A stretch of 64,000 bases of DNA from positions 239,473 to 303,472 of the forward strand of contig JAJUJM010000002.1 in the NCBI GenBank assembly GCA_029265315.1, read 5' to 3'. Source of the DNA: Actinomycetota bacterium. GTDB taxonomy: Bacteria; Actinomycetota; Coriobacteriia; Anaerosomatales; PHET01. Below the pieces are notes generated by a model, which made no database searches, was not told where the DNA came from, and saw only the letters and a list, made by a program, of their open reading frames with translations. Shown here in pieces: positions 9,788 through 18,035 of the stretch. A program made the position numbers and the translations under genes. Within the stretch, counting starts at the first letter, position 1. Every line of letters starts with the position of its first letter.

Positions 9788-9853
9788 CCGTCATCTCCGC
9801 ATCGCACCGAAGCCGCCGGCCGTCGGCTGGATCCGGCACCGCCGGCCAAGCGC

Positions 9854-10945
9854 CTACAGCGCCGCGATGAGCGCATCCGCGTACGCCTGCGTGCCCACGG
9901 CGCCTTCGGTGCTGCCGGTGTTGGAGCGCTTGATGTCGTAGGTGACGTGCGTGCCCTCGCCGATGACCTTGCGTACGGCGGACAGGATGCGGTCGGCCGC
10001 TTCGGTCTCGCCGAGGTGCTTGAGCATGAGCATCGCCGAAAGGATCTCGGCGGTCGGGTTGGCCATGTCCTTGCCGGCGTATTTCGGCGCGCTGCCGTGC
10101 ACCGGCTCGAAGACCGCGCACTCGGCGCCGATGTTGGCGCCCATCGCGATACCGAGCCCCCCGATCAGCCCCGCCGAGAGATCGGAGACGATGTCGCCGT
10201 AGAGGTTCGGCAGCACGAGCACGTCCCACCACTCGGGGTGCAGCACGAGCTGCATGCAGGTGGCGTCGACGATGTAGTCCTCGAACTCGACGCCGGAGTC
10301 CTTGTACTCCTCGGCGACCTCGCGAGCGACCTTGAGGAACAGGCCATCGGACATCTTCAGGATGTTGGCCTTGTGGACCGCGGTGACCTTCTTGCGGCCG
10401 TTGGCGATGGCGTAGTCGAACGCGAAGCGCACGATGCGCTGGGTGCCGGTGATGCTGATCGGCTTCAGGGACAGGCCCGAGTCGGGGCGGATGACGCCCG
10501 CACCGCGATCGGCCACGAACCTGATGAGCTCGGCGGCGTCCTCGCTCCCCTGCTCGAACTCGATGCCCGCGTAGAGGTCCTCGGTGTTCTCACGGACGAT
10601 GACGAGGTCGATGTCGTCGTAGCGCGCGCCGCTCCCCGGGATCGAGAAGGCGGGACGCAGGCAGGCATAGAGGTCGAGCTCCTTGCGGATGGCCACGTTC
10701 ACGGAACGGAATCCCGTGCCGACCGGTGTCGTGATCGGGCCCTTGATCGCCACCTTGTTCCTGCGGATCGACTCGAGCGTGGATTCAGGCAGCGGCGTGC
10801 CGTAGGTCTCGATGACGTCGGCACCCGCCTCGGCGACCTCCCACTCGATGTCGACACCCGTGGCGTCGACGACACGGCGCATCGCCGTCGTGAGTTCAGG
10901 ACCGATCCCGTCGCCGGGGATGAGCGTCACCGTATGCTTCGCCAT
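9854..10945 (-). CDS. NAD-dependent isocitrate (or homoisocitrate) dehydrogenase family
   Basis: This 363-aa beta-decarboxylating dehydrogenase starts at [18 protein letters not shown], with AAAGG upstream. A GTG 36 bp earlier is less likely. The substrate loop reads [20 protein letters not shown]. The Ser-x-Asn and following Arg are characteristic of isocitrate and homoisocitrate dehydrogenases, whereas 3-isopropylmalate dehydrogenases carry a different loop. [18 protein letters not shown] is the cofactor-side motif. With the aconitase-family subunits and the Re-citrate/homocitrate synthase 5-9 kb away, it could complete citrate to 2-oxoglutarate, or homocitrate to 2-oxoadipate. Isocitrate is my first choice. 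The leuB label is possible but fits the loop less well. Confidence 0.8.
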   Translation of the reverse strand: MAKHTVTLIPGDGIGPELTTAMRRVVDATGVDIEWEVAEAGADVIETYGTPLPESTLESIRRNKVAIKGPITTPVGTGFRSVNVAIRKELDLYACLRPAFSIPGSGARYDDIDLVIVRENTEDLYAGIEFEQGSEDAAELIRFVADRGAGVIRPDSGLSLKPISITGTQRIVRFAFDYAIANGRKKVTAVHKANILKMSDGLFLKVAREVAEEYKDSGVEFEDYIVDATCMQLVLHPEWWDVLVLPNLYGDIVSDLSAGLIGGLGIAMGANIGAECAVFEPVHGSAPKYAGKDMANPTAEILSAMLMLKHLGETEAADRILSAVRKVIGEGTHVTYDIKRSNTGSTEGAVGTQAYADALIAAL

Positions 10946-11032
10946 CGGGAGCCACGCCTTTCTTCGAGAATGAGTCGTCACGGACGCCCCCGGTCGAAGA
11001 GACGTTCCCGGCCGGGAGCGGGGCGAGAGGGA

Positions 11033-11038
11033 TTGTAC
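11033..11038 (-). promoter_or_regulatory. candidate -10 box for the isocitrate-type dehydrogenase
   Basis: TACAAT on the minus strand lies in the 94-bp gap just after the transpeptidase stop codon and about 90 bp before the dehydrogenase start. The -35 region would fall inside the end of the transpeptidase gene and is weak. Confidence 0.35.
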
Positions 11039-11039
11039 C

Positions 11040-11825
11040 CTAGCGGATGCGGACGAGCGTCCCGTTCGGGACCGTCCGCGCGAACTCGCGGACGTGGGAG
11101 TTGAACATCCGCACGCAGCCGTGGCTCGCCATCATACCGATGCTCCACGGCTCGTTGGTCCCGTGTATGTAGTAGCTCGTGCGCACCCATCGCGAACCGC
11201 TCTTCTTCAAGAGCGGTCGGCGCAGCACTCCCCACGCACCTCCTGACGGCTGCGGTGCGCCCAGGCGGAACGTGCCTGTCGGTGTCGGCGCCGACGGCAT
11301 GCCGATCGCGACGGGCCACGAGCGCAGCACCCGTCGGTTCAGCACGTGGTAGACACGCATCGCCCGCTTGTCGACGAGCACGCGTCTACCGGACACAGGC
11401 ATGTCGCTCACAGTGCCCACGTTGTAGAGACGCAGGCGTCGCGGAACTGACGTGCCCGAGGCGTCGCGAGTGACCACGGCGAGCCACAGCGGACCGTAGG
11501 GCAGGTCGATGGAGTCGAGCGCGACGGACCACGACGCCTCGCCGGAGAGCTCGACGGTGTGGACGGGCGTCTCACCGCCCGCGGAGATGACGACCGAGGA
11601 GGCGGGTTCGGACGCGCTGACTTCGAACGACAGTCGACGTGGGACGACCCGGCCGCTTGCCAGACTCACCCGCGGAGCCGGGCGTTGGGGCTGCGGCTCT
11701 GTGGCGGCGGCCTCAACGCCTTCTGGCGCCGTCGCACAGACCCGCGATGGCGCGCCCAGGAACGCGGCCGTGACGAGCGCTCCGACCGCCCATGCGATGA
11801 CGGCCGCACGCGCGGTCTGAATCAC
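11040..11825 (-). CDS. L,D-transpeptidase (YkuD domain), secreted
   Basis: The 261-aa protein has an N-terminal hydrophobic export segment (about 6-25), a beta-rich middle region, and a C-terminal YkuD catalytic domain. The active-site motif is visible as [10 protein letters not shown] followed by [11 protein letters not shown], with the nucleophilic Cys in SHGCVR. These enzymes form 3-3 peptidoglycan cross-links or attach proteins to the wall, outside the membrane. The domain ends with the usual GTLVRI. The start overlaps by 4 bp the stop of the small exported protein upstream, so the two are translationally coupled and probably act together in the envelope. Confidence 0.9.
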   Translation of the reverse strand: MIQTARAAVIAWAVGALVTAAFLGAPSRVCATAPEGVEAAATEPQPQRPAPRVSLASGRVVPRRLSFEVSASEPASSVVISAGGETPVHTVELSGEASWSVALDSIDLPYGPLWLAVVTRDASGTSVPRRLRLYNVGTVSDMPVSGRRVLVDKRAMRVYHVLNRRVLRSWPVAIGMPSAPTPTGTFRLGAPQPSGGAWGVLRRPLLKKSGSRWVRTSYYIHGTNEPWSIGMMASHGCVRMFNSHVREFARTVPNGTLVRIR

Positions 11826-12331
11826 CGCGCCCTCACGACGATCGACGTCACCTTGTCGGACTTGACGTAGAAGTCCGTGGCCGGCGCCCGGCCCAGTGTG
11901 TAGCGTTTGTAGACGGAACCCTCATGTTCCACGAGCGCATCGCCGTAGGCGCGCTTCAGTGCGTCCTTGCCCGACCCGACCCTGATGCCCTTGACGGTCA
12001 CGTACGAGCCCGAGTTGACGGTGAACTGGAAGACCTTGCGGGTCTTGTCGCCGTACATCTCCAAGGGGTAGCGACCGGAGCTCATCTTACGTCCGAAGCA
12101 GTACTTGTAGACGACCCTCCCCGCATAGCTGCGGTCACGGAACGACTTAGTGACCTTGCCGATCCTCGCGGCCGCTACCGAGTCCCGCATCCCCAAGCGG
12201 GCCGATGCGACACCCTTGCCCTCGTAGACCCTGACGGCCGCCAGCGCGGTGGACGCCACTGAGGCGACCAGTATGAAGGTGACGGTCGAAACCGCGAGAC
12301 TCCTTGTGCGAGGATTCCTTGCGCGAGTCAT
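11822..12331 (-). CDS. small exported protein of unknown function
   Basis: This 169-aa protein has a clear signal peptide (basic start, hydrophobic core about 11-30, ending TALAA). The mature part carries two loosely similar segments, GKGVASARLGMRDSVAAARIG and VKGIRVGSGKDALKRAYGD. This glycine-rich GI-x-G-x8-YG pattern recurs in small secreted actinobacterial proteins. There are no catalytic residues I can name. It is first in an operon with the L,D-transpeptidase (ATGA overlap), so a cell-wall role is a reasonable guess from context only. It is divergent from the O-acylation cassette. Confidence 0.65.
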   Translation of the reverse strand: MTRARNPRTRSLAVSTVTFILVASVASTALAAVRVYEGKGVASARLGMRDSVAAARIGKVTKSFRDRSYAGRVVYKYCFGRKMSSGRYPLEMYGDKTRKVFQFTVNSGSYVTVKGIRVGSGKDALKRAYGDALVEHEGSVYKRYTLGRAPATDFYVKSDKVTSIVVRAR

Positions 12332-12413
12332 AGACCCTCTCTTCTCACCCGGTCCACGTCAGGCCGTACCTGCGGTGATAGGATACCCGGCATCGAACCG
12401 ATTCGAACCATGG

Positions 12414-13598
12414 ATGCTCGCGATGACGGAGGCTGCCATAGGGGAACGCGAGACGCCGCGCGGGCATGCGAACATCGGTCCTCGCCGGCTCGTCGTCCGG
12501 CTCTTGGCGTGCCTCATCTCGCTTGCGGTCGTCGACGCTGTCGCGGTGCGCGCCGCAGGGCCCGGGCCGCGGATCGACTCCGACTGGCGTGCCCCGGCCG
12601 AGCTGCCTTCCGCGGCCCTGCCCGCTGCGATGCGGACCTTGGACCGCACCGGCGCGCCTGACACGCCCGTCGTCGCCTTCACGGGCGCGTCGCCGGCGTG
12701 GGGCGACGGCCTCGCGGACGGTTCGCAGACGCTGCCGGCGGTGTGGGCCCGGCTCGCCCGCGACCAGGCCGCCAACCGTGACCGCGAGGCTCCTCGCGTG
12801 GTCAACCTCGCCTTCAACGGTCAGCTCGTGGCCGACACCGGCACCATCGCACGCGCGGCCGCCCGGCGCGCCGACGTGGTCTTCGTGCAGGTGACCTACC
12901 GTACCTTCAGCCCGAAGGCACGCCAAGGGGCCACGAGGCGCTTCCCCGAGCTGCCGCGCCTGCTCGCAGAACCGGTCAGGCCCGCTGAAGCCGTCGCGAC
13001 CCACACCCGGCGCACACCCTCCCCCGATGTCACGGGTTCCGTCGACCGCGCACTCAGGCGCGTGTGGCGTCTCTACGACCTCCGTGACACCCTCGCGGCC
13101 CGCTTCCTTGGTGCCGCACCGGACGAGCGGCTCCGCCGCGCCTGGGAGGACGCGACCCTCCCTCCTGTGGACGAGGAGCGCTCGCCGGCCGGCACCTTCG
13201 AGGACCTGCCTCCCGACGAACAGACGCTGCTCGCCGAGGAGTGGGCGACGGACGCTGACTTCGAGCTCGCGTCGGGCGACACCGAGCTCGCCGCGCTCGA
13301 TGCGCTCGCCGCCGACCTCGCCGCCGCTGACGCGACTGCCGTCGTCTACCTGGCTCCGGTGAACACCGACGCTCTCGAGGCCTTCGGCTACCTCGACCGG
13401 GCGGGCTACGACCGCAATGTCGCCGTGATCCGGCGGGCGGTCGAGCGCCACGGCCTACGCTTCATCGACCTGAACCACGCGCACGCCTGGCGTTCCGCTG
13501 ACTTCATCGACATCTCGCACACGACCGCCGCGGCCACGGCCACGGCCGCTCGCGTGCTCTGGAACGAGACCTCATCGACCGTGGGCGGCGCCCGATGA
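12414..13598 (+). CDS. SGNH-hydrolase-like membrane protein, AlgJ/AlgX type
   Basis: The protein (about 394 aa) has one N-terminal transmembrane segment (about 28-45) and an external domain resembling the SGNH-like partners of MBOAT O-acetyltransferases. A block-I-like VVAFTGASPAWGDG gives the Ser region, and the C-terminal DFIDISHT gives a Ser/His-triad-like Asp-His. It should transfer or assist transfer of an acyl group to an extracellular polymer supplied by the MBOAT encoded next. The start is uncertain: ATG at 12414 or 12423, neither with a clear ribosome site. A TAGGAT -10-like box at 12379 would put transcription start just ahead. The stop overlaps the MBOAT start by 4 bp. Confidence 0.7.
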   Translation: MLAMTEAAIGERETPRGHANIGPRRLVVRLLACLISLAVVDAVAVRAAGPGPRIDSDWRAPAELPSAALPAAMRTLDRTGAPDTPVVAFTGASPAWGDGLADGSQTLPAVWARLARDQAANRDREAPRVVNLAFNGQLVADTGTIARAAARRADVVFVQVTYRTFSPKARQGATRRFPELPRLLAEPVRPAEAVATHTRRTPSPDVTGSVDRALRRVWRLYDLRDTLAARFLGAAPDERLRRAWEDATLPPVDEERSPAGTFEDLPPDEQTLLAEEWATDADFELASGDTELAALDALAADLAAADATAVVYLAPVNTDALEAFGYLDRAGYDRNVAVIRRAVERHGLRFIDLNHAHAWRSADFIDISHTTAAATATAARVLWNETSSTVGGAR

Positions 13599-14794
13599 TC
13601 TTCACCGAGCCTGCATACTTCGCGGGCCTCGCGGTGGCCGCGATCGTCTTTCGCTTCCTGCCGAGAAGCGCCAAGCCGTGGTGGCTCTTCGCGACGGGGC
13701 TGCTCTTCTACTGGTACTTCTCACCTGCGTTCGTCGGTGTCCTCGCGCTGGAGGTCGCGATCGTCTTCGCGCTCGCCCGCTTGGCCGGTCCCCGGTTCGC
13801 GCCCACCACCCGCCGCGTCGCGCTCGGTCTGGGGCTGGCGCTCACGATCGGGCTGCTCGCGACCTACAAGTACGCCGGACTCATCACCGGCGCGCCAACC
13901 GCGTCCGCGCTGCCCGGCGTGGAGGACGTTCGCATCCCGCTCGCGATCTCGTTCTTCACCTTCGAGTTCATCCACTACCTCGTGGAGTCGCGGCGAGAGA
14001 CTCTGCCGCGCCATGGTGTGGGCGACTTCCTCGGATTCGCCTTCTTCGCCCCGACCCTCGTGGCAGGGCCCATCAAGCGCTTCGAGGGCTTCGCCGAGCA
14101 GGCCCGCGCGGCACGCGCCACCGCCGACGACGTGAGCGCAGGCGTCACCCGCATACTCATCGGGCTTGCGAAGAAGGTCGTGCTCGCCGACACGCTGTCG
14201 CTGTGGATCGGACTGCTCGGCTCGACCGACGCGGTCGACTTCGCGAGCCGAGGCGAGATCATCGTGGCGCTCGTCGCCTACTCGCTCAGGATCTACCTCG
14301 ACTTCTCGGGCTACAGCGACATCGCGATCGGGTCGGCGCGCCTGTTCGGCATACGGGTGCCGGAGAACTTCGCGTGGCCGTACCTGGCGGGAAGCATCGC
14401 GGAGTTCTGGCGCAGGTGGCACATCTCACTCATGCGATGGATCCGCGACTACGTCTACATCCCTCTGGGCGGAAGCCACTGCCCCACGTGGCGCCAGGTC
14501 GTGGATCTCTTGGTCGCGTTCGCCGTCTCGGGCCTGTGGCACGGCGCCGAATGGCACTTCGTTGCGTGGGGCCTGTACCACGGCGTCCTCGTGGCGGGAC
14601 ACCGCGTTTGGGCGCGTGAGGTACGGCCTCGCGTGATGCGGGGCGGGCCGACGAGCACGAGCGTGCGACTCGCCGCACAGGCCGCGAGCACGCTCGCGAC
14701 CTTCGCGCTCGTGACGATAGGGTGGGGGCTGTTCGTCATGCCGCTCGACCGGTTCTGGCTCATGTTGACCCGGCTGACCTTCGGAGGGATGTGA
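13595..14794 (+). CDS. MBOAT-family membrane O-acyltransferase (AlgI/DltB-like)
   Basis: The 399-aa polytopic membrane protein moves an activated acyl group across the membrane onto an extracytoplasmic polymer or its relay protein. Family marks include PTLVAGPIKRFEGF, the YLDFSGYSDIAIGSA segment, the EFWRRWHISLMRWIRDY block, and the presumed catalytic His in SGLWHGAEWHFVAWGLYHG. It shares an ATGA overlap with the SGNH-like gene and is followed two bases later by a 40-codon microprotein gene, so the three form one cassette. The polymer acylated (exopolysaccharide, teichoic-acid-like glycan or peptidoglycan) cannot be told from the window. Confidence 0.9.
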   Translation: MIFTEPAYFAGLAVAAIVFRFLPRSAKPWWLFATGLLFYWYFSPAFVGVLALEVAIVFALARLAGPRFAPTTRRVALGLGLALTIGLLATYKYAGLITGAPTASALPGVEDVRIPLAISFFTFEFIHYLVESRRETLPRHGVGDFLGFAFFAPTLVAGPIKRFEGFAEQARAARATADDVSAGVTRILIGLAKKVVLADTLSLWIGLLGSTDAVDFASRGEIIVALVAYSLRIYLDFSGYSDIAIGSARLFGIRVPENFAWPYLAGSIAEFWRRWHISLMRWIRDYVYIPLGGSHCPTWRQVVDLLVAFAVSGLWHGAEWHFVAWGLYHGVLVAGHRVWAREVRPRVMRGGPTSTSVRLAAQAASTLATFALVTIGWGLFVMPLDRFWLMLTRLTFGGM

Positions 14795-14795
14795 C

Positions 14796-14918
14796 GTGAG
14801 CGACCGGTTCCGCGAGACACTCGTCGACATCGCCGTTGGGGTAGGCTGGGCGATGTTGCTCGCCGCGATCGCCTTCTTCGCGTCAGGCGCGAGCGACTTC
14901 ATCTACATCGACTTCTGA
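14796..14918 (+). CDS. 40-aa DltX-like MBOAT partner microprotein
   Basis: A GTG start lies two bases after the MBOAT stop, with CGGAGGGATGTGAC providing a ribosome site. The 40-aa product has a short N-terminus, one transmembrane helix (about 15-30) and the extreme C-terminus SDFIYIDF. DltX, the microprotein that serves the MBOAT DltB in D-alanylation of teichoic acids, is also a single-helix protein with a C-terminal FIYF-type motif, whose Tyr has been proposed as an acyl carrier. The match in size, topology, position and motif suggests the same role here. It is too short for ordinary gene finders and may be missed in annotation. Confidence 0.7.
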   Translation: MSDRFRETLVDIAVGVGWAMLLAAIAFFASGASDFIYIDF

Positions 14919-14947
14919 GCGAGGGCGGGTGCGGTCGAAGCGGAACG

Positions 14948-15472
14948 CTACAGGATCCCCATGCCCATGAGCGATCCCCAGTGGTACGCCACCACGCCCG
15001 TGAACAGTGCGAGCGCGATGATCGAAAGGGCCAGCACCGTGCGGTTTCGGCGCCCGTGCCAGATGCTCGCCGTCACGAGCAGCATCGAGCCGATCTTCAC
15101 GGCGACGGCGAGCAGCGGACTACGCTGGACCGCCGCGTCGAGCACCGGGTTGCCCTCCGCCGCCACGCCCAGCCACAACTCGAACGCGGTGAAGGCGCCG
15201 TCAAGAAGCGACAGGAGGTTGAGTGCGACCAGGACGAGCACGAGCAGGCGCGGATGGTCGCGGATGGTGCCCAGCAGCGGGTAGCGCTTGCGGCGGTCGA
15301 AACCGCTGCGCCGGTCGATGAAGCGGTATACGCGACGCTTGCGCCGCTTGACGCCACTGCGCCTCTCGACGCCGTCCCAGGTCTCAGCGGACTGTTCAGC
15401 AGGTGGGTTCTCTGAAGCCCCGATCGCGAGCCACGCCCCTACTTCTTGCGCCGGCGGGTCTTTGGAGCGCAC
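14948..15472 (-). CDS. DUF5658-like membrane protein
   Basis: The protein is about 174 aa. A basic N-terminal stretch with repeated RRSG/DRR units (GVERRSGVKRRKRR, IDRRSGFDRRKR) is followed by three or four transmembrane helices, including HPRLLVLVLVALNLLSLLD and SPLLAVAVKIGSMLLVTA. This arrangement fits the DUF5658 group of unknown function. The GTG start at 15472 lies inside the end of the upstream HEAT-like gene and has no strong ribosome site, so the N-terminus may be shorter. It converges on the O-acylation cassette. Confidence 0.65.
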   Translation of the reverse strand: MRSKDPPAQEVGAWLAIGASENPPAEQSAETWDGVERRSGVKRRKRRVYRFIDRRSGFDRRKRYPLLGTIRDHPRLLVLVLVALNLLSLLDGAFTAFELWLGVAAEGNPVLDAAVQRSPLLAVAVKIGSMLLVTASIWHGRRNRTVLALSIIALALFTGVVAYHWGSLMGMGIL

Positions 15473-16077
15473 GCGACGATCTTGGCCGCGCGCTGCTTGA
15501 GAAGGCCCTTGCCGCTTTCGGCGTCGAACGCCATGAGGTCCGCGGCGGCGAGCTTGACCGCATCCGACGCGTTGCCGCTGACCAATCGATACAGGCTCGC
15601 GAGCATGGCGGGGAACTCGTCGTCACCGTGGTAGCACCGCACGGCCTCGGCGATGAGCGGCCACACGCGGTCCGAGCGATGGGCCGTGGTCGCTCCGTAT
15701 GCGGCGAGCAGACGGAAGGCCGCCAGGCGCACGACACCCGACTCCTCGTCGTGAAGCGCCGTCTCGGCGCCGGCGAGGGCCTTGTCCACGAGGCGCGCAT
15801 CGACGCCGACCAGCACCTCGAAGGTGCCGAGGACCTCCCAGCGGGTCTGGGACTCCGGTCGATGCAGCGCATCGGCGAGCTCGGCAGCGAACTCCTTGAG
15901 CTGCGCGGGGTCGTGCATCGAGACCTCGTGGACGACACTGGCCGCGAACTGGCGAAGGCGGCGCGACTCTCCAGCCAGTGCGTCCACGACGGCGGCGAGC
16001 AGCTTCGGGTCGCCGATCGCACGCGCAGCGACCTCGTCCTTGTCGTCGTCGGCCGTGAAGAGGACTTCTTCCGCCAT
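15439..16077 (-). CDS. HEAT-repeat-like helical protein
   Basis: The 212-aa cytosolic protein starts at MAEEVLFTADDD. It is made of repeated helical pairs, for example DPKLLAAVVDALAGESRRLR, RPESQTRWEVLGTFEVLVG and DEESGVVRLAAFRLLAAYG, typical of HEAT or ARM-like scaffolds, and ends in a lysine/arginine-rich tail (KTRRRKK). It has no catalytic motif. It lies 46 bp downstream of the aconitase-family small subunit and could be in the same transcript, but a link to that pathway is not evident. Scaffold or protein-binding is all that can be said. Confidence 0.7.
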   Translation of the reverse strand: MAEEVLFTADDDKDEVAARAIGDPKLLAAVVDALAGESRRLRQFAASVVHEVSMHDPAQLKEFAAELADALHRPESQTRWEVLGTFEVLVGVDARLVDKALAGAETALHDEESGVVRLAAFRLLAAYGATTAHRSDRVWPLIAEAVRCYHGDDEFPAMLASLYRLVSGNASDAVKLAAADLMAFDAESGKGLLKQRAAKIVACAPKTRRRKK

Positions 16078-16123
16078 CGCTTCTCTCTCCCGTTTCGTCA
16101 CGCGCGCCCGTCCAAGCGCCACG

Positions 16124-16624
16124 CTACAGGTTGAAGCCGCCGTACTTCTTGAAATGCTCCACCAAACCGCCGTCGGACAAGAGCTGCGCCATGACCGGCG
16201 GCAGCGGCGGGAACGGAATCTCTGTACCCTTGGTGAGGTTGCGAACCACGCCCGCCTCCAGATCGACCACGAGGTCGTCGCCATCGTCGATGAGGTCGGT
16301 GTCGCACTCGACGACCGGAAGACCGGTGTTGATGGCGTTGCGGTAGAAGATCCGCGCGAAGCTCTTCGCGAGCACCGCCTTCGTGTTGCTGTGGATGAGG
16401 ACGAGCGGCGCCTGCTCCCGGCTCGAGCCCATCCCGAAGTTCTTGCCCGCGACCAGGAACCCACCGTTCGGCTTCACCTTGTCGTAGTAGTGCGGATCGA
16501 GCTCCTCCATGGCGTGGTGCGCCATGGCCTCCATGTCAGCGGACTTGAACTTGTATTTGCCGCTGATGATGTAGTCGGTGTTGATGTCGTCACCGTACTT
16601 GAACGCCTTGGCCGAAAGCTCCAT
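16124..16624 (-). CDS. aconitase-family (LeuD-type) small subunit
   Basis: This 166-aa swivel domain pairs with the LeuC-type subunit encoded upstream to form a two-subunit hydro-lyase. Conserved pieces are AFKYGDDINTDYI, the nucleotide-independent GMGSSREQAPLVL, and FARIFYRNAINTGLPVVE. The loop that sets substrate choice reads SGKYKFKSADME and lacks the YLRT sequence usual for isopropylmalate isomerase, which favours aconitase or homoaconitase. Two starts are possible. ATG at 16624 has GGGAG at workable distance; ATG at 16645 has a site too close. The substrate cannot be settled from sequence alone, so I leave out a gene symbol. Confidence 0.82.
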   Translation of the reverse strand: MELSAKAFKYGDDINTDYIISGKYKFKSADMEAMAHHAMEELDPHYYDKVKPNGGFLVAGKNFGMGSSREQAPLVLIHSNTKAVLAKSFARIFYRNAINTGLPVVECDTDLIDDGDDLVVDLEAGVVRNLTKGTEIPFPPLPPVMAQLLSDGGLVEHFKKYGGFNL

Positions 16625-16700
16625 GCTGCCGTGACTCCCTGTCATATCCTCGCGCCATCCCGCCTAAGGCGCGTCGTGTCGTCTTGTCGTCGCGCCCGGC

Positions 16701-17972
16701 TCAGCCGGCGAAGTACTTGCGCGGGTCGGTGATCCTCGCCTCGATGACCGATGCCGCGACAGTCGCGGGACTGCCTAGGTAGATGAACGCGTTGCTGTTG
16801 CCCATGCGGCCCTTGAAGTTGCGGTTGGCGGTCGAGATCACGTTCTCGCCGTCGCTCGGCACGCCGTTGTGGGTGCCCACGCACGGTCCGCAGCCCGGCG
16901 TCACGAGCGCGGCACCGGCCTCGACGAGCGTCTGGATGTAGCCCGCCGCGATCGCGTCTAGCAGGATCTGGCGCGACGCCGGCGCGACGATGAAACGCAC
17001 GTCCGGGTGCACACGACGGCCCTTGAGGATGCTCGCGGCGATGGCGAGGTCCTCCAAGCGGCCGTTCGTGCAGGTGCCGAGCACGCCTTCGGCGATCGGG
17101 GTGCCTTCCACCTCCTCGATGGGCGAGACGTTGTCGACCGCGTGCGGCTTGGCGACCTGCGGACCGATCGCGCTCGCATCGATCGTGAGCTCCCTCGCGT
17201 AAGCCGCATCCGGGTCGGGGTCCTGAGGGTTCGGCGTCTTCTCGCCACGCCCCTCGAACCACTGAAGCGTCTTGGCGTCGGCCTTCATGAGCCCCGCCTT
17301 GGCCCCGACCTCGATGGCCATGTTCGAGATGGTCATACGGGCCTCGACGGACAGCTCGTCGATGACCGGCCCGTGGAACTCGATGGCCTCGTACGTGGCG
17401 CCATCGACACCGATCTGCCCGGCCAGGTACAGGATGAGGTCCTTGCTGAACACGCCCGGCTGCAGGGCTCCCTCGTAGGTGACCTTCATGGTGTCGGGCA
17501 CCTTGAACCACAGCTTGCCCGACGCCATGGCGGCGGCGCCGTCAGTCGACCCCACGCCCGTGGAGAAGACGTTGAGCGCTCCGTAGGTGCAGGTGTGGGA
17601 GTCGCATCCCACCATGAGGTCGCCGGGAACGACGTGCCCCTTCTCAGGGATGAGCTGGTGGCACACGCCCTCTCCCACGTCGTAGACGGTGCAGCCGGTC
17701 TGCTTGCCGAACTCCCGCATCATCGTGTGCAGCGCGCTCACGCCCTCGAGCGGGGACGGGGAACTGTGGTCCATGACCACGGCGACCTTCTCCGGGTCGA
17801 ACACTTCTGTCACGCCCATGTTGGCGAGCGCGCGTATCGCGAGCGGCGTGGTCCCGTCCTGGCCCATCACGAAGTCGACATCGGCCACGACGATGTCGCC
17901 GGCGCGGGCGTCGGTACCGGAGTGGTTGCTGAAGATCTTCTCGGCGATGGTCTTACCGGGCAGCGGAATCAC
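16701..17972 (-). CDS. aconitase-family (LeuC-type) large subunit
   Basis: The 423-aa protein carries the [4Fe-4S] catalytic core of a two-subunit aconitase-like hydratase. Cluster cysteines are visible in GTCTNGRLED and in TPGCGPCVGTHNGV. The N-terminal KTIAEKIFSNHSG and the GCDSHTCTYGALN region are standard for the family. It lies 63 bp after the synthase gene and 76 bp before the small subunit, so synthase, large subunit and small subunit form one minus-strand operon. Members of this archaeal/anaerobe-type clade include isopropylmalate isomerase, homoaconitase and aconitase. The synthase and dehydrogenase in the window point to citrate or homocitrate rather than isopropylmalate. GTG is the likely start. 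Confidence 0.85.
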   Translation of the reverse strand: MIPLPGKTIAEKIFSNHSGTDARAGDIVVADVDFVMGQDGTTPLAIRALANMGVTEVFDPEKVAVVMDHSSPSPLEGVSALHTMMREFGKQTGCTVYDVGEGVCHQLIPEKGHVVPGDLMVGCDSHTCTYGALNVFSTGVGSTDGAAAMASGKLWFKVPDTMKVTYEGALQPGVFSKDLILYLAGQIGVDGATYEAIEFHGPVIDELSVEARMTISNMAIEVGAKAGLMKADAKTLQWFEGRGEKTPNPQDPDPDAAYARELTIDASAIGPQVAKPHAVDNVSPIEEVEGTPIAEGVLGTCTNGRLEDLAIAASILKGRRVHPDVRFIVAPASRQILLDAIAAGYIQTLVEAGAALVTPGCGPCVGTHNGVPSDGENVISTANRNFKGRMGNSNAFIYLGSPATVAASVIEARITDPRKYFAG

Positions 17973-18035
17973 TCTCCTTCTGGATCAGGTGTGCGTCGCA
18001 AGACGTGGGGCCATCGGGTCGCGTACACACAGCGC

